A stretch of DNA of 13,963 bases. Origin: Saccoglossus kowalevskii. Lineage: Eukaryota > Hemichordata > Enteropneusta > Harrimaniidae. The stretch lies in assembly GCF_000003605.2 (NCBI RefSeq), contig NW_003134838.1, positions 625,807-639,769 of the forward strand, in the 5' to 3' direction. Below, one piece after another: positions 1 to 9,062 of the stretch. The notes under the pieces were generated by a model. The model did not search any database and was not told the DNA's origin. It was given only the letters and a program-made list of their open reading frames with translations. The number at the start of each line of letters is the position of its first letter. The first letter of the stretch is position 1. A program made the translations under genes and the position numbers.

Positions 1-465
1 AATTATATATTTGTTTAAATTTGTTCTTTTGAGTAAATTTGAAAACAGAGTACCAATATTATATCAATGTTAATACCACATATGCGCGTATACTAACCTA
101 GCTACTCCTAGTCAACAACTTACAATTTCGGCAACTTATCTAAACAGATCCGTGTTTCACAGTTCAATTTATAATATGGGTGAAGCATGTGTACCTTATT
201 ATACTCGTTAGAAACACACGCCTGTCTATTATCAACGATTTAGGTCATTTTGAACAAAATATACACATCTTACTGGCGATTTATTTAGTATTTCGCACGC
301 GTTCAAATACGACAATCATTTAAACGTACGTGTATACCATATTTAAGCACTTTCCACTTTGGGCCAAGCAAGGTAATATCATATACACATACTAAGTAAG
401 CTTAGTATATGTTGTCGTGTGTCTAAATAAGAGACATTTTACCGGTGAATCATATACATGTATGC
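1..465. other. AT-rich spacer with no gene
   Basis: I see no open frame of note, no RNA gene and no homology in this stretch. Its only structured part is the short inverted repeat at 389-408, listed separately. It reads as intergenic or intronic DNA. Confidence 0.6.
389..408. repeat. short perfect inverted repeat
   Basis: Two 8-base arms, ATACTAAG at 389-396 and CTTAGTAT at 401-408, are exact reverse complements separated by TAAG. The arms are AT-rich, so a stable RNA hairpin is unlikely. It could be a palindromic binding site or chance. Neither a poly(T) run nor a gene is next to it, so I do not call it a terminator. Confidence 0.4.
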
Positions 466-503
466 TTAAAGCGGGGGAGTCGTCACCTGCGCATGCGTCA
501 GAT
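466..503. mobile_element. TTAA-flanked inverted-repeat element, one end only (copy 3)
   Basis: TTAA at 466-469 is followed by AGCGGGGGAGTCGTC and then CTGCGCATGCG. The reverse complement of the right end of the complete copy at 1793-2097 reads TTAA, AGCG, then AGTCGTC at the same offset, then CTGCGCAT. The match is therefore about 35 bases long with one 2-3 base gap. This end contains a near-perfect NRF1-type sequence (TGCGCATGCGTC, 488-499), which comes with the repeat. A possible other end is TTAA at 862-865, whose reverse complement has GTCGCG at nearly the right offset; that would give a 400-bp element (466-865), but the match is weak. Confidence 0.5.
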
Positions 504-1728
504 GGCCATAGCGTGACATTGTTTACAAACAAGCATCTACCCATGAGCCTTTGTATTTTTAGCGTGTGTTGATATAGCTGCTCACCGAATTTGTGATCCT
601 TGTTGATATCGTCATCTGGGATACCCTTAAATAAGACTTTGCCAGTGAAAATCCAAGATGACCTATGCTATGTATTTACGTGTGCCGATAACATCAGTAA
701 ACTATTTCAACCAGAAATCATTGATTCAAACATTTATACGCCCGTTCGTGCGCACTGCGAGCACTATTTTATACAAAATTTACATGGAGGAAACTTACCG
801 ATATAATTATCCCTGTTATATAAATTGATCATGGGTCGATTACGCGACCATCTCCGTCATGTTAACTCCTTTTGCAACGAACCATGTGGTTCAGGGTTAC
901 CTCACTGTTAATTGCTGGGAATAGACAACTGGTTTATTGTAAACAGAATTATACTATATCCAGGACGTCTATATAGCTTGCCAATATCACCAACGTTGCT
1001 ATGTTTTTCTGTAGCATTTTTCTGCATAGGGCAAATAAAACAATAAAATTGAAAAAAAGAGAATAAAAACAAACACACCTTAGAAAAACATGCGTGCATA
1101 ATATTCAACTTTTGTAGATATATAGAAATATAGAGGAGAAATATCATCTTTGCTGTGAGGTACATTTCTAAAGGATGTACTCCCACTTGAAGACTAGATT
1201 AGACAAAACGTACCTTTATTATCAAGGGTAAACAACAAAGTTATTCACTAGCATTAACGAAAAATCTAATCATACATTCAGGCGATACTATTAGGCATTA
1301 TAATCATACACAACGGAAAGAGGTCAGTTACGCTTGTTGGGAATGTTAATTTCTTTAGTATGATTAATCTCATTTGCATTTACTTACACGTCTGATTTGT
1401 ATGCACCGAAATCCCGTACTACCCGACGTGCATTGCGTATATCTACACAATAATTCATGTTTATACTAACAAGACAATTTAATACATTCACCATGACACG
1501 AGACTACATCAACGTAGGTAAATTCACATTTCAGTAAGTTTTCCCTATACCAACGAGATCCTTCTGTGACGACAAAGTGGCGTAGATAGGATGAGTAATG
1601 CAATTAAAACAAACATATGTATTTGGTTCTGTAGTCGTTTGTCATTCAGAATACGGCAAAACATTTTTTTATTGATGAACCACCACGGACCACAGGTCCA
1701 AATATCGCTGCTGTGAATTTACGCTCAC
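504..1728. other. spacer without recognisable gene
   Basis: This holds an open frame without an ATG at 600-806 (+) and a 92-codon frame at 908-1186 (-). Neither shows a domain, a plausible composition or conserved blocks, and I treat both as chance. An A-rich stretch at about 1036-1070, with AATAAA-like sequence followed by A-runs, could be the tail of an old retroposed copy, but I found no target duplication to support that. Confidence 0.5.
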
Positions 1729-1747
1729 TGACGTCACTATGACGTCG
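1729..1747. promoter_or_regulatory. paired CRE-like sites (TGACGTCA and TGACGTCG)
   Basis: A perfect palindromic cAMP-response element, TGACGTCA, lies at 1729-1736. A second near-match, TGACGTCG, lies at 1740-1747, starting 11 bases later, about one helical turn. CREB/ATF-family bZIP factors bind such sites in animals. The pair sits about 50 bases upstream of the TTAA-flanked element at 1793. Whether it drives transcription is not shown by the sequence. A third perfect TGACGTCA is at 3600-3607. Confidence 0.4.
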
Positions 1748-1792
1748 CGGGACTTATATGACGCTATATTACCCGCACGAAAACGTAATCAT

Positions 1793-2097
1793 TTAAAGGG
1801 CGGTAGTCGTCGCGCCACACATGTGCGAGATATATGGGTCTCATATAAACAAAATGGCGACTTTGACTATTGTGCAGACCAACGAGTACAAACCTAGACG
1901 ATTTCAAGCTTTAATTAGGTAATTGTAGGTGATTGGAAGGTATCGAAGGAGTCACTGGCGGTAATTAATGCAAGTCGCGCTCTGGTCAAACTTCATACTT
2001 GTAATTTCCATTTGAAGAGCGCATTGGATTGTTGAAAAATCAATGTTTATCAACACAAATGTCGCAAATGCGCAGCGCGACGACTGTTGCGCTTTAA
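1793..2097. mobile_element. complete MITE-like element with TTAA target duplication (copy 1)
   Basis: TTAA occurs at both boundaries (1793-1796 and 2094-2097), enclosing 297 bases. The ends are inverted repeats. From 1797 inward, and from 2093 inward on the other strand, 24 of 33 positions match without gaps. The best blocks are AGTCGTCGCGC, then CAT and TGCGA. The ends are CpG-rich while the middle is AT-rich. TTAA target duplications are typical of the piggyBac and Kolobok superfamilies. The AG-starting ends do not look like the usual piggyBac CCC start, so Kolobok or an unnamed TTAA group is more likely; this is inference. There is no transposase, so it would be non-autonomous. It carries a short ATG frame followed by a splice-donor-like GTAATT (see the entry at 1854). 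Confidence 0.65.
1854..1922 (+). other. short ATG frame with Kozak-like start and splice-donor-like end
   Basis: The ATG at 1854 sits in the context AAAATGGCG, a strong animal start context. It opens a 22-codon frame that runs into TAA, and the sequence ATTAG|GTAATT near its end resembles an exon/intron boundary. About 35 bases upstream is a TATATGGG stretch. The whole arrangement lies inside the TTAA-flanked element. It may be an exon captured by or created from the element, or chance. No protein family is recognised, so this is not called as a gene. Confidence 0.2.
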
Positions 2098-2454
2098 GAT
2101 TGGAAATATAATCTCATGAATAAATTTAATCTGTTTGTCGTGATATAGTAGGAATAGATACAACAGTGCATATGATAACTGTTCACATAAAGCTTGTTTC
2201 AGTGGTATAAAAAGAAAGTATGTTCGTTTTCGATTCCGTGCGATGCGTCAGTGTGTATGATTCTTACAAACTTGTAGAATGTTTCTTTAGCTACATATAG
2301 TGTACGTGTATAAATCTCTTCGTAAATTTCAGTTCATAATGACTATAAATTCAAATAACAATTACATCGGTCACAGAGGTTATTATTTTCAAATTAAAGC
2401 AAGCAGTTACTCCAACCACTGATCGCTAGCTCGTTTCACTCCTCATTTTACGTC

Positions 2455-2482
2455 TTTACTTTATATTTTTTACTTTATATTT
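2455..2482. repeat. perfect 14-base tandem duplication
   Basis: TTTACTTTATATTT occurs twice head to tail, at 2455-2468 and 2469-2482, with no mismatch. It is probably a recent slippage event. No function is suggested. Confidence 0.75.
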
Positions 2483-2924
2483 ATTAATAAAAACAATTCG
2501 ACGCACCATTAAATATACGAATGGAATTATGTAGAAACCGCATGTGCTTGTGCAGAATAGCCCATTAAATTGCCATTTGACAGAGAGATGTTTGCTTAGC
2601 CGTGTCTAAAAAATGTGCTGTGGGCACTTACAGTGAACATTCTCACTTAAAGTCAGACAGTGAGTGACATTCAATCGCGAGAACTGTCGCTTGTATACAC
2701 ACATTTTTGAAACAATATGCTTTACTGTTATCTCAAGATTACATCTAAAACATAATATATTATAAATAATAAAAAGCTGAAATATTAGAAATCGACCATT
2801 TACTAGACGGCACAAATACAAGATTTTTCAATATTAATATAGTACTCAACTCAATAGTCAACTCGATTCAGACATCATGGTTGCGTAATAATAACACGAA
2901 AAGTGCATGGTGATTCGCTGTCAT

Positions 2925-2937
2925 TGACCTCTGACCT
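2925..2937 (-). promoter_or_regulatory. perfect DR1 nuclear-receptor-type element
   Basis: TGACCTCTGACCT on the plus strand is AGGTCA-G-AGGTCA on the minus strand, two perfect half-sites spaced by one base. DR1 elements are bound in animals by HNF4, RXR homodimers and RXR partners. A further GGGTCA half-site is at 2959-2964. An inverted CTAATC/GATTAG pair (2944-2949 and 2965-2970) brackets the second half-site. No gene start is visible nearby, so occupancy is unproven. Confidence 0.45.
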
Positions 2938-3213
2938 AAAATTCTAATCAGGTCTTGCGGGTCAGATTAGGAGCATGTGTTCAACGTTGTAGGCACTAGC
3001 TATTCTTCTCTTGGAGTGTTACGAGCATCGTATTTCAATTGTTTAAAATCTCTACATTTTTGTGCTTAACACCTAGGATGTACTAGCAACGATTTTGTGT
3101 TCTTGTTAATATATAGCGGGGTCAATATCGTTGACAGTTTCTGTGCGTCAGACATTTGAAATCTGAATCCCAGAAAGTAATTTATTGCGAAACTCATAAG
3201 CCCTGGGTTTATC

Positions 3214-3260
3214 GGCTTAGTGTATTCACTTCGATGTTTTTCAGCTTAGAGTATGCACTT
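3214..3260. repeat. diverged local duplication, 30-base period
   Basis: GCTTAGTGTATTCACTT (3214-3230) and GCTTAGAGTATGCACTT (3244-3260) match at 15 of 17 positions. Between them lies a less similar filler. It looks like an old two-unit tandem duplication. Confidence 0.45.
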
Positions 3261-3599
3261 ATAGGACGTCAATCACACTGGCTACATTAACAAGACGCGT
3301 GCGATAGTTATTATAAATGTTTTATAATGTCAGTTGAAAGCGAAAGTGTACGGTTGTACAGATGGATCGGCGGAAATAACAACACAAATTATAAATATGA
3401 CAATCAGTAGTAACAGATGAATAACAGACCGTAACCACAGACAAAAATGTGCATTATTTGACAAGAGTTCGGATATACGCACTGTTTGTTAGCGTAATTG
3501 CATTTTCAACCGAGTGAACACTGACAATTGAGTTTGGAGATGCAATCATCACGTGTTCATGTTATGGCAAATACTACTATTGATAATGCATGTAATCCA

Positions 3600-3607
3600 T
3601 GACGTCA
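3600..3607. promoter_or_regulatory. CRE-like palindrome TGACGTCA
   Basis: A perfect 8-base CRE lies at 3600-3607, 212 bases upstream of the second TTAA element. It is a single short motif with no gene attached, so the evidence for function is weak. Confidence 0.25.
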
Positions 3608-3811
3608 CAAATGTGTGTGTTTTTTTAAAGATTTTAAAGTGCATGTTGTTAGCGATACGTTATGTATTGGAATGTGTACTATAATGTATCATACTTGTAT
3701 TGCAATGTGGGGTCGCTAGCAATTCCCACTAGGATACGCAGTATACGATTGCTTTTTATAGATATAGACCTTATGTCCACACTCTTATTCAACAGTCCAC
3801 GGCCCCCTCCA

Positions 3812-3903
3812 TTAAAGGCCGGTGGTCGTCGCGACACCTGTTGTTCGATATGGGACACAACGCGCGTGAAATACATTGCTGCGCAACGACCAACACCATT
3901 TAA
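3812..3903. mobile_element. very short TTAA-flanked inverted-repeat element (copy 2)
   Basis: TTAA at 3812-3815 and at 3900-3903 encloses only 84 bases. The left end (AGGCCGGTGGTCGTCGCG) matches the left end of the 1793 copy at 15 of 18 positions. The similarity continues, with small gaps, to a shared ATATGGG or TATGGG block. The right end read on the other strand has GTCGTTGCG at exactly the same distance from TTAA as GTCGTCGCG on the left. It is therefore a second, shortened member of the family, with almost nothing left but the two ends. Overlapping open frames on both strands here (3662-4006 + and 3679-3876 -) are by-products of the low stop-codon content of this GC-rich piece. Confidence 0.6.
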
Positions 3904-4239
3904 TCAATACGCACATAGAGGATATTTCACGAGTGACCATGCCCGTAGCCGGGACAACCCATCCATTTCTAAGAGGGAAAACATTTTTTACACAAGAGTG
4001 TTGTAAAACATCCAGTTTTCGTGTTGGTGGTCGGATACAAATTGAATGTGGTATCAAAGTCAGTAAAACGTTTGGAGAAGGGTGTTTGATTACAAATTAA
4101 GTCAGAACGTGATTATGCTTGGGTTAGAACATGATTATATATGTTTTATATCAAAGACTAATTAAAATCTAGAGGCCATTTCATAACGGATATACTCAAC
4201 CTTTCGTTTTCATCCAATAAAATATTCTCTGAAGCAGTT
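3904..4239. other. spacer, nothing identified
   Basis: A frame without a start ATG continues out of the small element to 4100 on the plus strand, and another reaches 4057 on the minus strand. Neither has a recognisable domain. I see no repeat or RNA gene. Confidence 0.5.
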
Positions 4240-4346
4240 AGTTCCCGGGAGCGCATGCCCCCGGACCCCCCTAGGAAGCTCGAGCCGATAGGCGCTCGTT
4301 GTTCCCTCGGAGATTAAAAAGACCCCCCCCAAGCAAAATCCTGGCT
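4240..4346 (-). mobile_element. end of a hAT-like DNA transposon (fragment)
   Basis: A GC-rich block stands out from the AT-rich surroundings. Read on the minus strand from 4346 it begins AGCCAGGATTTTGCTTGG, passes a G8 run, then contains CTAGGGGGGTCCGGGGGC and a GCATGC. Ends of the form CAGNGGCGTAGCCAGGATTTT followed by G-runs and a CTAGGGGGTCCGGGGGC block are, as I recall, common in invertebrate hAT-type elements. The outermost bases, which would be CAGTGGCGT, have been lost or mutated to TTAC. A small inverted pair, CGAGC (4281-4285) and GCTCG (4294-4298), lies inside. No transposase and no second end are seen. Confidence 0.45.
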
Positions 4347-5672
4347 GTAATTTATTGAACGAGTGTAGTGTAGAACCCATTCTATTTTCTTACAACATCC
4401 CAACAAGTTTTCATTAAAACATTTGATTTTAAATCGCCAAAAAATAATTTTGTTTCCCACATTAGGCATCTTATAACAATCATTGAATAACTTATCTTTT
4501 CATGTTGTAAATCACGCATTGCTTTCTGTCCAATCTTGTACAACAATTCGCCAGATTTGGTCACGTGTCATTTTATTCCAAGAGAATTTCATAATATGAC
4601 GAAAAAGTTATGTTTTTCTCATTTGAGACTAACCTACCCGATTCCCTTGTATGGTTTACAAACTAAAAGGTCACTTGTCATTTTAGGAAACACGACCATT
4701 TGACACTTATTTCTGCTATTGGTAAGAAGATATCACCCGGGTTCAGCCATTACTGCAATATCTGTCGTTTTCTGACCGACACACATTATATATTTACACC
4801 ATTTTAACTAAATATCGTTCATTGGGTCGTGGGGATTTTCTAGAGCTACTGTCGATTAATTTAAAATAGGTTTTGTTTTTAATTAATATCAACAACTTTT
4901 AACAATAATTTTGGGGATAGTTCATTATTTAATATTTCTCAAGTGCAGAAATTGCATTTATCTGCCAAATTCATACATGCAAATTTAAATGAACCATTTG
5001 CTGTAAAACACACTCCTAAATATTTTATTTTGTCCACAATACTTACTTAATTCCTGATTCTCGATCGAAATAATCAACGGACGCGATGTAATTCGTTTCG
5101 AGCCAACGTTACCTACGTAGCAATGGGCGAGTGTAAGAAAAAATATATATAAAGGGTCAACAAAACAATGGACAGGCAACCCATCGGCGTATTTGAAACA
5201 GTTTGTAAAAGATAACGGACTTGGTGTACAAAGGGGATAACTAACAAGCTGAAAACGTGGATTACATGTTGTTGTGTCATTGTGTAAATATGACCGTAGC
5301 ACAGTTTTTCAATCCCCAAATATCTAAAACAAATATTACATTATAGCCAAAGACAATATGCAAGTTCGTTTTTCTTGCTTATGCGGAAAGGTGTGCAAAT
5401 TAGTTTAAATAAGATGGCAGTTTTATTTCAGGGGACGTTTATGCTGCGATTTGAAAACACGGAAGAGTGGTGTATTGCGAATCTGTGCGTTTAGAACTTT
5501 CGAAATTTGCCTTACCTTCCGGTTTGTTGACCTCATGTCATTAATACATTAAGATGTGCGACCTACCATATGCAACTTGTTTAAGACATTCGTATTAGGT
5601 ACACTCACCCATTGATGTAAGACAGAATTTAGTGTATTCTTCATTGCAACTGCACAACCGCGGTAATAATTC
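4347..5672. other. spacer, no gene supported
   Basis: The longest minus-strand frames are at 4382-4564 (60 codons), 4985-5302 (105 codons) and 5113-5319 (68 codons). The last two overlap in different frames. None shows a domain, a signal peptide followed by a plausible mature region, or a splice-bounded block. I treat them as chance. Confidence 0.45.
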
Positions 5673-5808
5673 AACAATTATCTTGTTTTGTTTTATTTCT
5701 GTTACTCTTGTTTGCTTGTCTTTGTCGTTTTGTATTATGTACTTAATGTTTACTGTAATGCATGTAATTAAATGAAATAAAATTGAAAAAAAAACAAAAA
5801 AAACAATT
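5673..5808 (+). mobile_element. possible truncated retroposon tail with poly(A) and 7-base target duplication
   Basis: AACAATT occurs at 5673-5679 and again at 5802-5808. Between them the sequence ends in an AATAAA-containing stretch (about 5775-5783) followed by a long A-rich run interrupted by single C residues, just before the second AACAATT. The TGTATTATGTACTTAATG...GTAATGCATG style upstream of the AATAAA is like LINE 3' untranslated tails. Together this fits a 5'-truncated, target-primed insertion on the plus strand. A 7-base match in AT-rich DNA can arise by chance. The minus-strand 137-codon frame at 5595-6008 crosses this piece and is not supported as a gene. Confidence 0.35.
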
Positions 5809-6103
5809 GAATGTCCACTCACGTCTACCACTGTCATTACACTTTTACTAAACATGTACGTATTTTGTTGTACTTTTTCGAGATGTCTCTTAACATTAAA
5901 TGGCGATGTAGTTGTGATATTACCAGTGAACATCGGATTAAATATTATATTAATAACAGAGTGACTAAATAGACATATTCTAATAATATGTGATTGTGTG
6001 GAACACAAGGTGTTTGACCAAATTTTAATATTTATTTGATCCAGCGATATCAGGTTGGCACATTTGTGTTATTCTTAAATGAATGATACTATAATTACAG
6101 TTG

Positions 6104-6200
6104 TTATGCCAAAAAGTGCGTTACAACAATCTGGAAATTAAATTCAAAAGCATTTGCAATGAGCTCGTCTAAATTGGTAGGCAGTGGGAAACACGCGGTG
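6104..6200 (-). pseudogene. possible LINE endonuclease (EEP) N-terminal fragment
   Basis: In the minus-strand frame at 6104-6352, the last 25 or so residues read PTNLDELIANAFEFNFQIVV followed by THFL. This resembles the first block of the apurinic/apyrimidinic-type endonuclease of LINE ORF2, with the pattern N-x-R-S-L-x-x-N-x-D-E-L, then about 10 residues, then D-I-x-x-x-T-E-T-W-L. The metal-binding Glu of TETW is not preserved, because the peptide has THFL there, and a stop follows at once. The rest of the frame does not match. This is a short match and could be chance; if real it is a dead remnant. Confidence 0.3.
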
Positions 6201-7048
6201 TTACCATAACTACATACCATAACAGGCTGACATGTACATTTCGAAATATCATTGAAAACATTTAAATGTATTCCTTCACATGTGTAGGTATCATAGTGTA
6301 TGTAGTGTACGTGACTCAATTTATGTAAAGTGTGCTTTCGACCAGACCGCATTATGTTAGTTATTCAGTAATCTTTCAATTACCACTCAGTACAATACAT
6401 TTGTTGTGTACATTCAATATACACTCTCCTCAAATGTGTGTTTCGATTGAAGGTAGTACACTCTTTGTATATCTCCCAGCGCTTCCGGGCGTAGTACATG
6501 TAACTAATGTACTAATCGCCGAAATGTATATTCTTAAACTAAGACACCATTATTATTAGTAATACAAAATGGCTTGGTTTTATTTTATTTTTGTGACAAT
6601 CACAATAATACTATGCACATTCTGATATTCCATCTAAGTATGTTGAATGTATCTTATTCTCATAGTTGAGCCAAGCACATTTTACAGGCCAGCATTTTAT
6701 AAATATTGAGATAATTCAGCTATCAATCATATAATATGCTCATCTTTTAGAGATATACTACTGGTTATATAATAGAGTCTTAGTTTATATCGGGGACTCT
6801 TATTTTCAAGAATATTTTCACTGATTGACCTACTTGCTCTGAAAAAACCAGGCAAATTAATTGTATCTATACATGCTTCAGTTCGATGTGTAATCACAAC
6901 CTGTGGAGTCTTTTGTTGAACTGAATTAACTGAATGCATGAGTAATATCACACGAAAACACAACTACAATGGACTGGTCTATTATCTATTGAAAAATAAA
7001 CATCTGAAACTGTTGTACGTTATCTTGCCAGCGACGAAATAACCCGAG

Positions 7049-7087
7049 GTTGCCATGCGTTACGATGGAGACGGATGTCATGGTAAC
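7049..7087. repeat. inverted repeat with RFX X-box-like halves
   Basis: GTTGCCATG (7049-7057) and CATGGTAAC (7079-7087) are inverted copies with one mismatch, separated by 21 bases. Each contains one intact half of the RFX X-box consensus (GTTGCC; GGTAAC), but neither alone is a full site. It may be a decayed pair of X-boxes or a small hairpin. Confidence 0.35.
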
Positions 7088-8078
7088 AGGTGCGGCATTG
7101 AGGTTTCACTTGTCCATTAACGAAATGTTCTTTCAATCAAATCTTTTGTTTGGACCATCAAGATAACAAGAGGCATATGGTATAATAGATTATAGAACGT
7201 TCAGTGGGCATCTGCAGCAGTATTAACATCCATTTACAACTCATTTCCTCCACGTTCTGTATCTTATAATGTTCGGAAATTAGAATACCTGACACGAAGC
7301 TTGGGTTATAAAAATGTCATATGCCAGAAGGTAAGCAGCAATTTCACTCGATGCCATTATAGAATACGTAATGTATTCTGACACAGTTGATTTTTTTAAA
7401 TTTAAAATAACCTTGCACGACTTTCAATATATACCCTTGACAATTTACGATCAAAATAAAGAAACGCTTGGATCCCAGTTATAAGTGTGACTTCCAGTGT
7501 ATGTATCTTATACCTGATTGTGTTTTCAATCATACAAACAATGTCTTGTTTGCAAAAAAATAAAGACGGAAAACAATTACGACGTTTACTCACTCGAGTG
7601 AACTCGTACATATACTTTGAGTCAAAATGAAGAATTGTGAGAGATTCGGATCGACTCGCCGTAATACTATCAAATTACTGCATGCGGGGATCACCTGACA
7701 AAGAATCAGTTTTTCATTAAAATCGCGGGGTTGTACGTGCTAGACGATACTCTTCCGTATAAATGATTGTATCTATATTTAATATCAGATATATTCACCG
7801 CCTTCATCGACCGAATGACCACTTCTGAAATCAGACAAATAACAATGTGACGCGCACTGTGTCAATTGCTTTTTGTGATTTTTTCAATGGTTATTTCATA
7901 TTTGCTGTATGTTATGCATAATGTGAAACTTGTGAATGGTGATGTGACTCTTGCTGTAATAAATCCAAACTAATTATTTGCACTGTGTTCAGTAATATAC
8001 ACTGCGTGTCCCTTTTTCGTATCCACCACATCAAATTATTTTTCGATGCCAGATAGTCATCGATTACGAATTTAAATT

Positions 8079-8122
8079 GCATCTATATTTATTTGTGTTT
8101 GCGTCTATATTTATTTGTGTTT
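8079..8122. repeat. 22-base tandem duplication
   Basis: Two head-to-tail units begin GCATCTATATTTATTTG (8079-8100) and GCGTCTATATTTATTTG (8101-8122). They are identical except for one A/G difference, and the first four bases of a third unit (GCGT) follow. It is a recent duplication with no apparent function. Confidence 0.75.
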
Positions 8123-9062
8123 GCGTGAGTGGATGTCTTATTCCCATGGACACCGATAATAATAACTCATGTCATATTTAAGGGGATTATTAGGGTGCTT
8201 CCTGAGTTTGTTCTTCAGCATCGTTAGGATAGAGCACACACATGTTTCAAATGTTTACGTCAACAACCACTTATACACATGCTCGCAAAAAATAATATTT
8301 GTGGTATTATTAATATTCAAAATTTAATAATGTTCCACGTAAAATCCAGGTAACTGTAGTTATATAAGTGGCGTTCCAGTTGCATGGAAACCGAGATGAG
8401 GCGCGCATTTATGAAGCAAAGAATACATAGGTACGCAGTATTATTTGAATTACTTCATTAGTCACGTAACTATAATTTTCCAGACATTGTTACCTTATAA
8501 ACGAACGACTGGACATTTGCAACAGTCACTCGCCTGACATTTAGCCGTAAATTCAATTCATGGTTATACGAGAAACGTGCCAAAGAATTTATTTTTATAC
8601 TCTTAACAACATAATGTATGTAACAATAATATTGTCGGTTGTTATGCACTAATCGTGTCTCGCAACATGAATATGACAATGAAATTGTGCACTAAAATAC
8701 ATATAAACGCTCTCCCGTCTGAATTTAATTTATATCTATATTCCATTTATGTAATTCACAGACACACACCATTTCTGTTGAAATGGTTAATAACAACTGT
8801 TAGCTTGCGGCGTGTAATGAATTACATTTTCACACTCACAAATGACATCATACTTAGTTCGAGCAATATAATGTGAGCACTGGGAATATTACACTGCAGA
8901 TGCTATAATAAAAAAGAGTGGGAGTGAATTGCAAGCTTTCTCGTGATTGGATATGTGTATTATTCTGACGATTGATACCTGTATAATGCGTCAATTCATA
9001 TAGAGTACCAATCGATTTTTATGTCGTGCGTATTAGCTATAATGTTAATACGGCATATCAGA

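Larger units (their letters stand above)
2098..3811. other. spacer between two TTAA elements
   Basis: No gene is supported. The 71-codon frame at 2606-2821 (-) has no recognisable content. Within the stretch are a 14-base tandem duplication (2455-2482), a DR1-type site (2925-2937), a diverged 17-base duplication (3214-3260) and a CRE-like palindrome (3600-3607), reported separately. A sequence near 2195-2236 faintly resembles tRNA internal promoter boxes, but the spacing is wrong. Confidence 0.5.
6201..9062. other. long AT-rich spacer, no gene
   Basis: Nearly 3 kb without a convincing coding block. Frames at 6332-6559 (+), 6727-6963 (-), 7402-7611 (-), 8470-8679 (-) and 8655-8876 (+) have no recognisable family content. 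Items of note are the GTTGCC/GGTAAC inverted pair (7049-7087) and the 22-base tandem duplication (8079-8122). It could be a large intron or intergenic DNA. Confidence 0.5.

Noticed and set aside
600-806. 68-codon plus-strand frame
   Set aside because: It lacks an ATG start, has no acceptor or donor clearly placed, and has no recognised protein content.
1020-1075. AATAAA and A-rich run as a polyadenylation site or retroposon tail
   Set aside because: No upstream coding sequence or flanking duplication was found; A-rich runs are expected in this composition.
2195-2240. tRNA-like A box (TTCAGTGGTA) and B box (TTCGATTCC)
   Set aside because: The two boxes are too close together, there is no acceptor stem pairing, and no anticodon arm can be formed.
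3662-4100. Four overlapping frames on both strands around the second TTAA element
   Set aside because: They arise because the GC-rich element has few stop codons; the DNA-level inverted repeat explains the sequence better than a protein would.
4985-5302. 105-codon minus-strand frame overlapping another at 5113-5319
   Set aside because: Two overlapping frames with no motif or homology; splice sites that would make either an exon are not evident.
5595-6008. 137-codon minus-strand frame, the longest in the window
   Set aside because: It has no recognisable domain, is rich in residues from AT-rich codons, and crosses an A-run that looks like an inserted retroposon tail. A frame of this length is possible by chance in 14 kb.
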